Source: Spirochaetia bacterium
Lineage (GTDB): Bacteria; Spirochaetota; Spirochaetia; Treponematales; Breznakiellaceae
Reading direction: 5' to 3'
Length of the DNA stretch: 24,250 bases
Assembly: GCA_025997655.1 (NCBI GenBank)
Contig: BNUW01000019.1
Span: forward strand, 1-24,250
Below the pieces are notes generated by a model, which was given only the letters and a program-made list of their open reading frames with translations, had not been told where the DNA came from and ran no database searches. Shown here one piece after another: positions 1 through 7,054 of this stretch; position 1 is the first letter of the stretch, and every line of letters starts with the position of its first letter. The translations under genes were made by a program, and so were the position numbers.

Positions 1-2
1 TC

Positions 3-608
3 CTCCAGGCGTCGACCAGTGAAGTATACGGCGACCCTGCGGTACATCCCCAGGTCGAATCCTATTGGGGCAACGTGAATCCCATCGGAATCCGCTCCTG
101 CTATGATGAGGGCAAACGGTGCGCCGAGACATTATTTTTTGACTACCACCGGCAAAACCAGGTGGAAATAAAAGTTATCCGGATATTCAATACCTATGGC
201 CCGCGAATGCATCCCAATGACGGCAGGGTTGTTAGTAACTTTATTATGCAGGCTCTTAGGGGAGATGACATTACTATATATGGCGACGGCAGCCAGACCC
301 GATCCTTTTGCTATGTCGACGATCTTATCAATGCCATCATATTGATGATGAACTCCCGCGCCGATTTTACCGGGCCGGTAAATATTGGCAACCCCAATGA
401 GTTTACGATTAAGGAATTGGCGGAAGAGGTTATCAGGTTAACCGGCAGTAAATCGAAAATTCAACATAGGCCATTGCCCCAGGATGACCCGAAACAGAGA
501 AAACCCGACATCACCCTGGCAAAGTCAGAATTGGGATGGTCCCCCACAATCGCCCTGGAAGATGGGCTGCGGGAAACAATTGCGTATTTCAAGGGACAAA
601 TCAGGTGA
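3..608 (+). CDS. UDP-glucuronate decarboxylase (UDP-xylose synthase), 5' truncated by the window
   Basis: NAD-dependent SDR-type epimerase/dehydratase that would convert UDP-glucuronate to UDP-xylose for cell-surface glycan synthesis. The frame is open from base 3, so the start and the Rossmann GxxGxxG lie upstream; 202 residues are visible of a family usually near 310-320. Seen directly: [12 protein letters not shown], then the catalytic YxxxK motif as CYDEGK, then [19 protein letters not shown], which in the family follows the catalytic site and contacts the sugar nucleotide. The C-terminal signature [14 protein letters not shown] followed by LGWSP is typical of the UXS subgroup rather than of GalE or RmlB. 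The stop codon overlaps the GTG start of the next gene by 4 bp, so the two are translationally coupled. Family is confident; the exact sugar substrate is inferred from motif similarity. Confidence 0.88.
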   Translation, partial: LQASTSEVYGDPAVHPQVESYWGNVNPIGIRSCYDEGKRCAETLFFDYHRQNQVEIKVIRIFNTYGPRMHPNDGRVVSNFIMQALRGDDITIYGDGSQTRSFCYVDDLINAIILMMNSRADFTGPVNIGNPNEFTIKELAEEVIRLTGSKSKIQHRPLPQDDPKQRKPDITLAKSELGWSPTIALEDGLRETIAYFKGQIR

Positions 609-1375
609 AACGGGGCGTTTTTCTGCCCCTGCTGTTCCTGACCGCTTTTTCCCTCTCCGGGCGCTCCTTTGACGACCTATTTCCAAACCTTGAGCCGGAA
701 AAACGGGCGCAGGCATTTTCCGGTGTCCTCACCGAATCCAGGGAAAAGGATATTGCGTTAGGCCTGGCGCCATCCGGGGAAATAGGGGCCAGGATTGCGG
801 GTTTAGTGTTAGGGGATATGCACCCCTCCCATCTGGTGGAGTCCCTGACGGTTCTCCCCTATATCGGTAATAAACCCCTGGAACTCCTGGCTATATACAA
901 TGCCATGGGGAAGATACGGGACTTAAAGGGGCGCTTATACCCGTCATTTACCCGGAAAAAGGATGTCCCCCTTTTTGAAGAGGCCGCCCGGATTGAAAGC
1001 CCTGAAAAAAACACGGCCATACCGGACCCCGCCAATTCATCCGTACTGCCCCGGTCGGACAGGATGTATATATGCCTTAAGGATGTGAATTTCGGCAACT
1101 CCTATTATCAGGCGGATATTTTTACCGAGCAGTACGGCCTGCTCTATGGATTATCGAATTTCAGGAATCTCTCCTATGGTATCATCCCGGTGTTTAAGGA
1201 AAAAAAATTCAACGCCCAATTCTATGTGGAGCCGGTTGCCGAAGGGATTTTGGTGTACAGCGCGGCGGGGGCTGCGGCGTCGGATTTCGTTTCGAACATG
1301 GTAGACATCCCTTCGGCCATTGAAAAGCGGGTTACCGTGATTTTAGGCTGGCTGATTGATAATATTGCGTATTGA
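605..1375 (+). CDS. exported protein of unknown function
   Basis: 256-residue protein that I do not recognise with certainty; it may belong to a spirochaete-restricted family. I take the GTG at 605 as start: it overlaps the upstream TGA (GTGA), has AAGGGA about 9 nt upstream, and leads straight into a signal peptide ([21 protein letters not shown]). A longer reading from an ATG at 536 would bury that signal sequence. No lipobox and no further clear membrane helix are visible, so a periplasmic location is likely. The C-terminal half has an ordered pattern ([20 protein letters not shown], then aromatic-rich segments) suggesting a folded beta-rich domain. Coupling to the UDP-sugar gene may hint at an envelope role, but that is inference only. 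Confidence 0.75.
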   Translation: MKRGVFLPLLFLTAFSLSGRSFDDLFPNLEPEKRAQAFSGVLTESREKDIALGLAPSGEIGARIAGLVLGDMHPSHLVESLTVLPYIGNKPLELLAIYNAMGKIRDLKGRLYPSFTRKKDVPLFEEAARIESPEKNTAIPDPANSSVLPRSDRMYICLKDVNFGNSYYQADIFTEQYGLLYGLSNFRNLSYGIIPVFKEKKFNAQFYVEPVAEGILVYSAAGAAASDFVSNMVDIPSAIEKRVTVILGWLIDNIAY

Positions 1376-1401
1376 CACAGACAGGATTTTTCCGCTAAAA
1401 T
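1372..1401 (+). promoter_or_regulatory. sigma-70-type promoter of tRNA-Gly
   Basis: TTGACA at 1372-1377 and TAAAAT at 1396-1401, separated by 18 nt, give an expected transcription start about 6 nt before the mature tRNA 5' end at 1414. The -35 box overlaps the stop codon of the preceding gene. Confidence 0.7.
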
Positions 1402-1413
1402 AACAACAGGCTT

Positions 1414-1485
1414 GCGGATGTCGTATAACGGCTATTACCCTAGCCTTCCAAGCTCGAGACGAGGGTTCGACTCCCTTCATCCGCT
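1414..1485 (+). tRNA. tRNA-Gly (anticodon TCC)
   Basis: The cloverleaf folds by eye: acceptor GCGGATG (1414-1420) with CATCCGC (1478-1484), discriminator T at 1485 as expected for bacterial glycine tRNAs, anticodon loop CTTCCAA (1445-1451) with TCC at 1447-1449, and T-arm GAGGG-TTCGACT-CCCTT (1461-1477). The overall sequence follows the bacterial tRNA-Gly(TCC) pattern. The 3' CCA is not encoded (GGC follows). The anticodon stem CTAGC/GCTCG carries one T-C mismatch (1441 against 1455). It decodes GGA/GGG. Confidence 0.95.
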
Positions 1486-1503
1486 GGCGGACTAAAGTCC
1501 GGT

Positions 1504-1535
1504 GAGGCTGGGTATATGCCCAGCCTCTTTTTTTT
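1504..1535 (+). terminator. intrinsic terminator after tRNA-Gly
   Basis: GAGGCTGGG (1504-1512) pairs perfectly with CCCAGCCTC (1519-1527) around a 6-nt loop, followed by an unbroken run of eight T (1528-1535). It abuts the stop codon of the convergent minus-strand gene. Confidence 0.92.
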
Positions 1536-1774
1536 CAGGACCCGGGGTTTAAAAAATCGGGGTTTTTCAAAAGAGGCCGCTTGGGAGCAGTCGGCTCGGA
1601 AGCTTTTTTTACCGCCGGTTTGGGAGCAGCTTTCGATTTTGTTCCGGTGGTTTTTTTGACAGCCCCGGCAGCTTTGGGCTTTGCTTTAGCTTTTGGGGTA
1701 GCTTTCACTACCTTTGGTTTTCTGGGGATTACCGTAAATTCCAGTTCTTTTCCGCAATGCGGGCACTTTGCCAT
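1535..1774 (-). CDS. small zinc-knuckle protein with Lys/Ala/Pro-rich histone-H1-like tail
   Basis: 79 residues. The first 12 (MAKCPHCGKELE) form a CPHC zinc-ribbon half-knuckle; no second CxxC follows, so metal binding would need dimerisation or would be incomplete. Residues 18-66 are a low-complexity basic tail built of KPK, AKAKPKAAG, KKTT and KAAPKP blocks, like bacterial histone-H1-like or nucleic-acid-binding tails. AAAGGAG lies about 6 nt upstream of the ATG. It lies 72 nt downstream of the MutY-like gene on the same strand and could be cotranscribed. Binding to DNA or RNA is inferred from charge only. Low complexity leaves some doubt, but the good ribosome site and the CPHC start favour a real gene. 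Confidence 0.72.
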   Translation of the reverse strand: MAKCPHCGKELEFTVIPRKPKVVKATPKAKAKPKAAGAVKKTTGTKSKAAPKPAVKKASEPTAPKRPLLKNPDFLNPGS

Positions 1775-1846
1775 GACGTTTCTCCTTTACATGGTGAAAT
1801 TCTCTCTTTTATATCGGTATAAAGCTATGAAGCCTTTATGTAGAAT

Positions 1847-2677
1847 TTAATCTTGCATTGTGCCTATCCGGTACACCCCCTCCTCTTCCGCTACCATGGC
1901 ATCCTTTTGCAGCGCCTCCAGGGCATCATAAAGGTTTTCGGTTTCTATACCGGTCCTTGCGGCCAATTCCTTTGCCGAACCGGGCCCTTCGGAAACCAGG
2001 GTACGGATTAAGCGGCCCCGGATCTGCCGGAAGGACCCTGCAAAGGGGCTTTGCCGGGTATAATGGGCGCTGCGGCGGTTAGGGTTTGCCGTGATTTTTT
2101 TTAGCGCCGCCCCGTAATCCATAAGCGCCCAGTACCATTTCCGGGGATTTCTCCGGTCCAGGACGGTCTTGAGGATAGGGAAGATTTCGGCATCCGATAC
2201 TTTGTCGGCATCTGCTTTCAGAGGGTCCTGAAAGTAAAAGTGGATTATCGTTGCCCGTATATTGGTTTCGATGAAAACCGCAGGGTAGTTATAGGCAAAG
2301 CAAGCAATGGCCCCGGCGGTATAGGCGCCGATTCCCGGCAAGGGGAGAAGTTCCTCAGGGGCGCCAGGCACAATTCCGCCATGCTTTTCCGTGATGACCC
2401 GGGCGCAGTCCTTGAGGTACCGGGCCCGGCGATTGTAGCCCAGGCCGCTCCATTCCCGAAGTACCGTTTCCAGGGAAGCCTTTGCCAGATCCGCAGGCCG
2501 GGGCCATAAGCCCATCCACCGTTCCCAGTAGGGGATAACCCGGTGGGTCTGGGTCTGCTGGAGCATGAACTCCGACACCAGCACCCCCCAGGGATCGGCG
2601 TCCTGCCGCCAGGGAAACACCCTACCCGCCTTTTTATAATTGGCGTAGATAATCTTTCTGAATTCCGCCGTATCCAT
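1847..2677 (-). CDS. mutY: MutY-like A/G-specific adenine glycosylase without Fe-S cluster motif
   Basis: HhH-GPD base-excision glycosylase expected to remove adenine mispaired with 8-oxoguanine. Seen: SEFMLQQTQ with the catalytic Glu (residue 36), WSGLGYNRRARYL, and the helix-hairpin-helix LPLPGIGAYTAGAI (about 112-124). At the second catalytic position, where E. coli MutY has LDGNV, this protein has IETNI, so Glu137 replaces the usual Asp. After the GPD region there is no C-x6-C-x2-C-x5-C cluster motif: the corresponding part around residues 180-210 has no cysteines at all. The MutT-like C-terminal domain is also absent; instead about 60 residues resemble a winged helix. At 276 aa it is shorter than E. 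coli MutY (about 350). It starts 1 nt after the stop of the cytidylate kinase gene, so both form one operon. Cluster-less MutY relatives are known in anaerobes. Confidence 0.85.
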   Translation of the reverse strand: MDTAEFRKIIYANYKKAGRVFPWRQDADPWGVLVSEFMLQQTQTHRVIPYWERWMGLWPRPADLAKASLETVLREWSGLGYNRRARYLKDCARVITEKHGGIVPGAPEELLPLPGIGAYTAGAIACFAYNYPAVFIETNIRATIIHFYFQDPLKADADKVSDAEIFPILKTVLDRRNPRKWYWALMDYGAALKKITANPNRRSAHYTRQSPFAGSFRQIRGRLIRTLVSEGPGSAKELAARTGIETENLYDALEALQKDAMVAEEEGVYRIGTMQD

Positions 2678-2678
2678 T

Positions 2679-3200
2679 TCAGCTTAGTTTTTTGGAGACC
2701 CTGGCCACGATGAGATCCGCAATCTGCCGGGGATCAAGGACATCGGTATCAACGATGAGATCCGCAAAGCCGTAATCGTCGTTATCAATGCCGTATATCC
2801 GCAGATACCGTTCGCTATCCTGCCGGTCCCGTTCCGCCGTAAAGGCCGCCACCGACTCCAGGGTGTTTCCTTCCCTTAGTACAATCCGCTTTGCCCGTGT
2901 CTCCGGAGCCGCCTTAAGGTATACCTTAAGGTCGGCCTCTTCCAGCATCCATATTGCCAGCCGGGAACCAAGAACACAGCCGCCTGACTCCCGTGCCAGA
3001 CTGACCTGGCGGCTGTCCACCTCCCGGTCCCATGAATCGTCCTTTGCCGCCTGGGCAAGCACCTCCCTAAGGCTCATCCCCCGTTCCTCCGCTAAACTGC
3101 GGAAGGTAAAGTTGATAAACCTGATCCCCAGCATATCCGCTACCAGCCTTGAGACCGTGGTATTTCCGCATCCGCTTTTCCCCGATATGGCAATTTTCAT
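2679..3200 (-). CDS. cytidylate kinase-like protein (archaeal-type short form)
   Basis: 173-residue P-loop nucleoside monophosphate kinase of the short archaeal/spirochaetal CMP kinase type, expected to phosphorylate CMP or dCMP. The N-terminal P-loop reads GKSGCGNTT (residues 7-15): the Walker A lysine is replaced by Asn13. Further family features are FRSLAEERGMSLREVL, the acidic DDSWDREVDSRQ segment, GSRLAIWMLEEADLKVYL (NMP/lid region), the KRIVLRE arginine segment, and a C-terminal DLIVDT strand. The ATG at 3200 is used; a consensus promoter lies 33-61 nt upstream. The stop is followed after one base by the MutY-like gene. Because of the missing Walker lysine, 'kinase-like' is safer than a definite cmk assignment. 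Confidence 0.8.
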   Translation of the reverse strand: MKIAISGKSGCGNTTVSRLVADMLGIRFINFTFRSLAEERGMSLREVLAQAAKDDSWDREVDSRQVSLARESGGCVLGSRLAIWMLEEADLKVYLKAAPETRAKRIVLREGNTLESVAAFTAERDRQDSERYLRIYGIDNDDYGFADLIVDTDVLDPRQIADLIVARVSKKLS

Positions 3201-3202
3201 TG

Positions 3203-3208
3203 TATAAT
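3203..3208 (+). promoter_or_regulatory. possible -10 box for the phosphopantetheinyl transferase gene
   Basis: TATAAT at 3203-3208 overlaps the first possible ATG (3207) and would start transcription near 3215, ten bases before the ATG at 3225. No convincing -35 hexamer is seen 17 nt upstream. Confidence 0.35.
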
Positions 3209-3224
3209 GCCCGATACTAATAGA

Positions 3225-3929
3225 ATGAAGCCATTTTATATCGGTTTGTCCCTCGTGTCAAATCCATGCAGCCAAGGTTTAGGCAACCAAAGGTTGTGCA
3301 ACCTCGGGTTGCATGACTGCGGCAGGCGGACCCTGGGACTTCTGAACGAAGAATATTCTCCCGGCAGAGAAACGGCGGCGATTGAAACAGAGCCGGGAGG
3401 CCGCCCCTTTTTTACCGGCCGTCATGCCGATTTCAGCATATCCCACTCCCGCCGCATGGCCGCCGTTACCTATTGGGCGGAGAAAAAAACGGAAACCGGC
3501 CTACCCTTCCGTACCGGCTGCGATATTCAGTATATAAAACCCCTGAAAAACTTTGGAGAAATCGCCCGCCGCTATTTCTCCCCAGAAGAACAGGACCATA
3601 TTGCCGCAGCACCCGGTGAGACGGCGCAGCTTGAAAACTTTTACCGGATATGGGTGCTAAAAGAATGTTTTCTTAAAGCCCGGGGGCTTTCAGTTTTCGA
3701 TATGAAAACTGCGCCTTCTTTTGCCGGCCCGGCAGGCCTGTGTGCTGAGACAAATGTACACTTAAATTTCTTTCTCTATGAGCTGGGGGAGGAGACGGCG
3801 GAAAAATATGTACTGGCGGCAGCACAGGAAAGCTGCCACCCCGACGGCCCCTCCCCTAAAATCCGCTGGTTTTCCGAACTAATACCGGTTAGAAGTATTG
3901 CGGTGATAAGAAGTTTGTTATACTATTAA
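3225..3929 (+). CDS. 4'-phosphopantetheinyl transferase (Sfp/AcpT-type)
   Basis: Transfers the phosphopantetheine arm of CoA to a carrier-protein serine. Seen: GGRPFF followed by ADFSISHS (substrate/CoA region), GCDIQ with the Mg-binding Asp, and the signature FYRIWVLKECFLKARG (W-x-x-K-E-x-x-x-K). The usual Gly-x-Asp-x-Glu motif has Gln in place of the Glu. Start: the upstream ATG at 3207 sits inside a TATAAT box, so I prefer ATG 3225 (MKPFYIG), giving 234 aa, normal for Sfp-type enzymes. The N-terminal part (about residues 18-33) is encoded by two adjacent hairpin-forming repeats at 3283-3313 and looks like an in-frame insertion. The start is divergent from the cytidylate kinase operon. No carrier-protein or polyketide genes are in view, so the substrate is unknown. 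Confidence 0.85.
   Translation: MKPFYIGLSLVSNPCSQGLGNQRLCNLGLHDCGRRTLGLLNEEYSPGRETAAIETEPGGRPFFTGRHADFSISHSRRMAAVTYWAEKKTETGLPFRTGCDIQYIKPLKNFGEIARRYFSPEEQDHIAAAPGETAQLENFYRIWVLKECFLKARGLSVFDMKTAPSFAGPAGLCAETNVHLNFFLYELGEETAEKYVLAAAQESCHPDGPSPKIRWFSELIPVRSIAVIRSLLYY
3233..3261 (-). promoter_or_regulatory. promoter of the cytidylate kinase / MutY operon
   Basis: On the minus strand TTGACA (complement of 3256-3261) and TAAAAT (complement of 3233-3238) are exactly 17 nt apart, predicting a start near 3226 and a leader of about 26 nt before the ATG at 3200. It lies inside the 5' end of the divergent phosphopantetheinyl transferase gene. Confidence 0.62.
3283..3313 (+). repeat. tandem hairpin repeat inside the phosphopantetheinyl transferase gene
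   Basis: GCAACC (3283-3288)-AAA-GGTTGT (3292-3297) is followed at once by TGCAACC (3297-3303)-TCG-GGTTGCA (3307-3313). The two small hairpins share the GCAACC/GGTTGC core and are translated in frame. Confidence 0.6.
3919..3924 (+). promoter_or_regulatory. possible -10 box for the small barrel protein gene
   Basis: TATACT at 3919-3924 lies 22 nt before the ATG at 3946. TTGCGG at 3898-3903 is the nearest -35-like hexamer, but the 15-nt spacer is short. Confidence 0.3.
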
Positions 3930-3945
3930 CTTCAAGGAGAAAAAA

Positions 3946-4431
3946 ATGAAAAGAGTCTTTTTGATTTGCGTGATTGGGGCGGCGCTTTGCGTTTCCGGCG
4001 TATTTGCTGAACATCCCGAGGACCAAATCGGGATTGGCCTCCAACTCGGAGGTAGTTATACAAATTGGTTTGGAGCCGATTTTACCCTAAAGATCCCTAA
4101 GGTACCCGTTTTCTGGACCCTGGGCGCGGGATTGAACTGGTTGTCGGTGGCTGGGGATTATTATTTTATTGATAAAGAATTTGCGCCAAAAATACACCTT
4201 GGCTGGTATCTGGGCGCCGGGGCCGAAGTCGGTTTAGGGTTTTGGGGGTATAATGCCGGTTACTTTGGATTAGCCGTTGGAGCCCGCGTTCCCATTGGCC
4301 TTTCCTGGCAGCCTTTGGACTGGTTAGAGGTGTATCTTCAAGTTGTTCCCGGCATCGGTATTCAGATAGTACCGCCGGTTGATCTTTACCTGCCTATCGG
4401 CGGAAGTTTAGGCGTCCGTTTCTGGATCTAG
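3946..4431 (+). CDS. small exported beta-barrel, probable outer membrane protein
   Basis: 161 residues with a clear signal peptide (MKRVFLICVIGAALCVSGVFA, cleavage after residue 21-22). The mature part is a run of short alternating hydrophobic/glycine/aromatic strands (IGIGLQLGGSY, FWTLGAGLNWL, GWYLGAGAEVGLGFW, GLAVGARVPIGLSW, LYLPIGGSLGVRFWI) and ends in an aromatic-hydrophobic strand, as outer-membrane barrels do. Size suits an eight-stranded barrel. This style resembles the small OmpW/BAPKO_0422-like barrels of spirochaetes; the family name is not certain. AAGGAG lies about 8 nt upstream of the ATG. It follows the phosphopantetheinyl transferase by 16 nt, is convergent with yicC, and no terminator is visible in the 7 nt between them. 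Confidence 0.8.
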   Translation: MKRVFLICVIGAALCVSGVFAEHPEDQIGIGLQLGGSYTNWFGADFTLKIPKVPVFWTLGAGLNWLSVAGDYYFIDKEFAPKIHLGWYLGAGAEVGLGFWGYNAGYFGLAVGARVPIGLSWQPLDWLEVYLQVVPGIGIQIVPPVDLYLPIGGSLGVRFWI

Positions 4432-4438
4432 TCAGAGC

Positions 4439-5305
4439 TTATTCCACATTCCGGAGCTGTTCCCTGATATTCTCCAGGGCGTCCTTCATGCTCACCACCG
4501 CCCGGCTTACTGCCAGGACCGGGGTTTTGGAGCCAATGGTATTGATCTCCCGGTTGATCTCCTGGCAGAGGAAGTCGAGCTTTTTCCCCGGGCTCTGATT
4601 CCGTTCCGTTTCGGCGCGGAACTCCGCCAGGTGTGAGGACAGCCGGGAGAGTTCCTCAGAAATGGTATACTTCATTAGTAACACGGCGGTTTCTGCAAGG
4701 ATACGGTTTTCATCAATTTTATCCCCCAGTAATTCTGCGAACCGGGTTTGGAGGTTTTCCCGGATTGAAGCTTCAAGGACCGGCGCGTAGGATGTCACGG
4801 TTTTAAGGGACTCTTCCAGGGAAGCGATGTGCAGGAGTATGTCCTCCTGGGTGTGCCTCCCCTCCCGAACCCGTTCCGCCTCGAATTGGTCCGCCGCTAA
4901 GAGAAGCAGGGGTTTGATAAGAGCACGGTACTTTTCATCGTCCCGGTTCTTTTCAATCTCCAGCACCCCCTCCATTCCCAAGAGCAGAGTCAAGCTTGGT
5001 ACTTCCCGCAGTCCCAGTTCCCCGGCTAAGCCCAGGATCGTATCATAATATACCTTGGCAGCCCGGTGGTTTACCGAAACGGTAATATCGGAATTACGCT
5101 CCTTAACGCGGATATTCACCTCAATCTTTCCCCGTTTGAACCGGCTGCTTATGTAGTCCCGGATTTCGCTTTCCAGTGAAGACAGAAAGGGGGGAAGATT
5201 GACGAAAAGATCCAGGAAGCGGTTGTTGTACCCCTTAATTTCCACCGAAAGGGAAATAGTTTCATCCTGAATTTCCTGGCTGGCAAAGCCGGTCATGCTT
5301 TTCAT
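4439..5305 (-). CDS. yicC: YicC/YloC family endoribonuclease
   Basis: 288 residues, full family length. The N-terminus MKSMTGFA is the hallmark of the family, followed by EIKGYNNRFLDL. The C-terminal DUF1732 part contains LDFLCQEINREINTIGSK, also diagnostic. E. coli YicC and B. subtilis YloC are linked to RNA processing/decay, with endoribonuclease activity reported for the family; here the role is by homology. A GGGAGAA ribosome site precedes the ATG, which overlaps the stop of murC by 4 bp (ATGA), so translation is coupled to murC. The middle region (about 100-230) is helical and charged, as in relatives. In many bacteria yicC is followed by gmk; here it is not, since the barrel gene is convergent immediately downstream. 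Confidence 0.93.
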   Translation of the reverse strand: MKSMTGFASQEIQDETISLSVEIKGYNNRFLDLFVNLPPFLSSLESEIRDYISSRFKRGKIEVNIRVKERNSDITVSVNHRAAKVYYDTILGLAGELGLREVPSLTLLLGMEGVLEIEKNRDDEKYRALIKPLLLLAADQFEAERVREGRHTQEDILLHIASLEESLKTVTSYAPVLEASIRENLQTRFAELLGDKIDENRILAETAVLLMKYTISEELSRLSSHLAEFRAETERNQSPGKKLDFLCQEINREINTIGSKTPVLAVSRAVVSMKDALENIREQLRNVE

Positions 5306-6786
5306 TCGTTCTCCCGGTAATACCCGTAAAGGGCTGTTCCGAGTTTCCAGTTGTCCCCGGCGCCCATGGTGAGGAAGAGATCCCCCGGCTTAAGGATGCC
5401 CTTCAAAACTTCCGCCGCATCCAGGGGTTCCTCAACATAATAAACACTATCACGAAGCGTGCCCTCACGGAGGGCTTTGGTTTTTTCAAAAAGGGTCCGG
5501 CCTGAAACACCGCCTTGGTATGCTTCCCTGGCGGACCCGTAGATTTTGTGCAATACCACCTGGTCTGCTTTTTCCAAGGAAGCGGCAAATTCATCCAACA
5601 AAGCCGCTGTTCTGGTATAGGTATGGGACATGAAACTTATGACAATCCGGCGGCGGGGGTAGAATTCCCGCAGTCCCTCCAGGGTTGTTCTGATTGCGGT
5701 GGGATGATGCCCGTAATCATCCATAAAAAGTATATCCCCCGCTTCTCCGATAATCTCCTGCCGCCGCCGGCTTCCCCGGAAGTCCTCCAGGGCCTGCCGC
5801 ACGGACTCGCGTTTTTCATCGGTCCATCCGCCGTATTCAGCGCCGTTCTCCTTGAACGCCTTTACCAGGGAATCCGTCAGGGCCAGGGCCGCTACGGCGT
5901 CCAGGGCGATGTGCCGTCCGGGAAGACGCAGCCGCAATTCTCCGGGAAAGGCCGCTACCCGCATGCGGGTCCGCTCTTCCCCGCTTTGCAGTGATACTAT
6001 TTTAAAGTCCCCCTTGGCGTTTAAGCCATAGGGTATCAGTTTAACCCGTCCCTTGTTCACCGATTCTGCAACCTCCACGGCGCCCGGATCGTCGGCGCAG
6101 TAGATCAATTCACCGCCCGGGGGAAGCAGCTTGGTATATTCGATAAAGGCGTTCCGGATTGATTCATAGGTGGGGTAGTAATCCTGATGATCGCTTTCCA
6201 CGCTGGTCAGGATAATGCGCCGGGGATGGAAGGACAAAAAATGCCGGCGGTATTCACAGGTCTCGGCCACAAAATATTTGTCCCCAAGGGTAAGGGTGGA
6301 GCGTCCGCCGAAACTATTAACGGCGCTTCCCGCGAGGATCCGCGCCGGCACGCCCGCGGCCCGTATGAGGGTTCCCGCTATGGCGGTGGTGGTAGTCTTC
6401 CCGTGGACCCCGGCAATACCGGATGAGTCGAAGAGCGCGGAATAAGCCCCCAGGGCATCGGTGTATTTCAGCACCGGGATGCCGCGCCGTTCCGCCTCCG
6501 CAATTTCGCTGTTACTGTCCCGGGTATATGCCGCCGAGCGGATCACCAGACCGGCATTTGAGGGGACATGTTCGGGGGCAAAGGATTCGTAATAAGGGAT
6601 GCCCAGTTCCTTCAGTATCCCGTCGGTATAAAAGACCTCGTCCCGGTCCGAGCCGGATACATGGTATCCTGAATTGTGGAGTAATTCCGCCAAGGCGCAC
6701 ATGCCGGTGCCCTTGATGCCGATGAAATAAACCATTGATGCCGTTTGCAGGATTTTCTCAAAGTTCATGTAATAATGGTAGCCCAT
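5302..6786 (-). CDS. murC: UDP-N-acetylmuramate--L-alanine ligase
   Basis: Cytoplasmic ATP-dependent ligase that adds L-Ala to UDP-MurNAc, the first step of the peptidoglycan stem peptide. Three Mur domains are visible: an N-terminal Rossmann-like domain (FIGIKGTGM, residues 21-29; SGSDRDE), the ATP-binding domain with GVHGKTTTT (126-134), AETCEYRRHF (174-183) and SVESDHQDYYP (195-205), and the C-terminal domain with DDYGHHP (356-362) and TMGAGD (473-478). At 494 aa the length is normal. The segment that usually reads G-x-HNxxNA is GRHIALDA here, a small deviation. The start may be the ATG at 6786 or the in-frame ATG at 6768 (MNFEK); neither has a strong ribosome site. It is followed by yicC with a 4-bp overlap. 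Confidence 0.95.
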   Translation of the reverse strand: MGYHYYMNFEKILQTASMVYFIGIKGTGMCALAELLHNSGYHVSGSDRDEVFYTDGILKELGIPYYESFAPEHVPSNAGLVIRSAAYTRDSNSEIAEAERRGIPVLKYTDALGAYSALFDSSGIAGVHGKTTTTAIAGTLIRAAGVPARILAGSAVNSFGGRSTLTLGDKYFVAETCEYRRHFLSFHPRRIILTSVESDHQDYYPTYESIRNAFIEYTKLLPPGGELIYCADDPGAVEVAESVNKGRVKLIPYGLNAKGDFKIVSLQSGEERTRMRVAAFPGELRLRLPGRHIALDAVAALALTDSLVKAFKENGAEYGGWTDEKRESVRQALEDFRGSRRRQEIIGEAGDILFMDDYGHHPTAIRTTLEGLREFYPRRRIVISFMSHTYTRTAALLDEFAASLEKADQVVLHKIYGSAREAYQGGVSGRTLFEKTKALREGTLRDSVYYVEEPLDAAEVLKGILKPGDLFLTMGAGDNWKLGTALYGYYRENE

Positions 6787-6855
6787 GAGGCCGTTTTTTT
6801 CAACAGGACCTAAACATCATCCAGAAATTCCAAATTAGGAAAAACCACAGACCTC

Positions 6856-6882
6856 ACTTTTCCACCCAAAGAGTGGAAAAGT
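6856..6882. promoter_or_regulatory. perfect 10-bp inverted repeat upstream of murC
   Basis: ACTTTTCCAC (6856-6865) and GTGGAAAAGT (6873-6882) are exact reverse complements around a 7-nt loop. There is no T-run on either side, so it is not an ordinary terminator; it lies 70-96 nt upstream of the murC start in the 268-nt gap between murC and the pseudouridine synthase. In that gap a weak TTGTGC-N17-TTATAA promoter-like pair reads towards murC upstream of the repeat. It could be a repressor operator or an mRNA leader hairpin. Confidence 0.5.
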
Positions 6883-7054
6883 CGACCCTCACAGACAGAT
6901 TAACAGACTATCCTTATAATTTCCGTTTTGGGAAACGCACAAAAATTTACCCAAAAACCCAATTTAAGCCCGGTTGCTGCCTGGATTCACCGGCAAGCCT
7001 GGTTACCGCCTTTATTTCTATCGTCTTTGTCCGTGTTGTCAGTGTGGTCGGTGG

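Noticed and set aside
536..604. ATG at 536 as start of the exported protein gene
   Set aside because: It would overlap the decarboxylase gene by 73 bp and place about 23 residues before an otherwise good signal peptide; GTG 605 has a ribosome site and a 4-bp overlap.
1414..1485. tRNA-Gly as the prophage attachment site
   Set aside because: It is 7.3 kb from the integrase, with ordinary host operons in between and an intact terminator and neighbours around it.
1581..1850. 89-codon plus-strand ORF
   Set aside because: Antisense reading of the low-complexity Lys/Ala tail of the zinc-knuckle gene; no ribosome site and a composition that mirrors the minus-strand repeats.
3207..3224. ATG at 3207 as start of the phosphopantetheinyl transferase
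   Set aside because: It overlaps a TATAAT box, and the six extra residues (MPDTNR) precede the natural MKPFYIG strand; no ribosome site.
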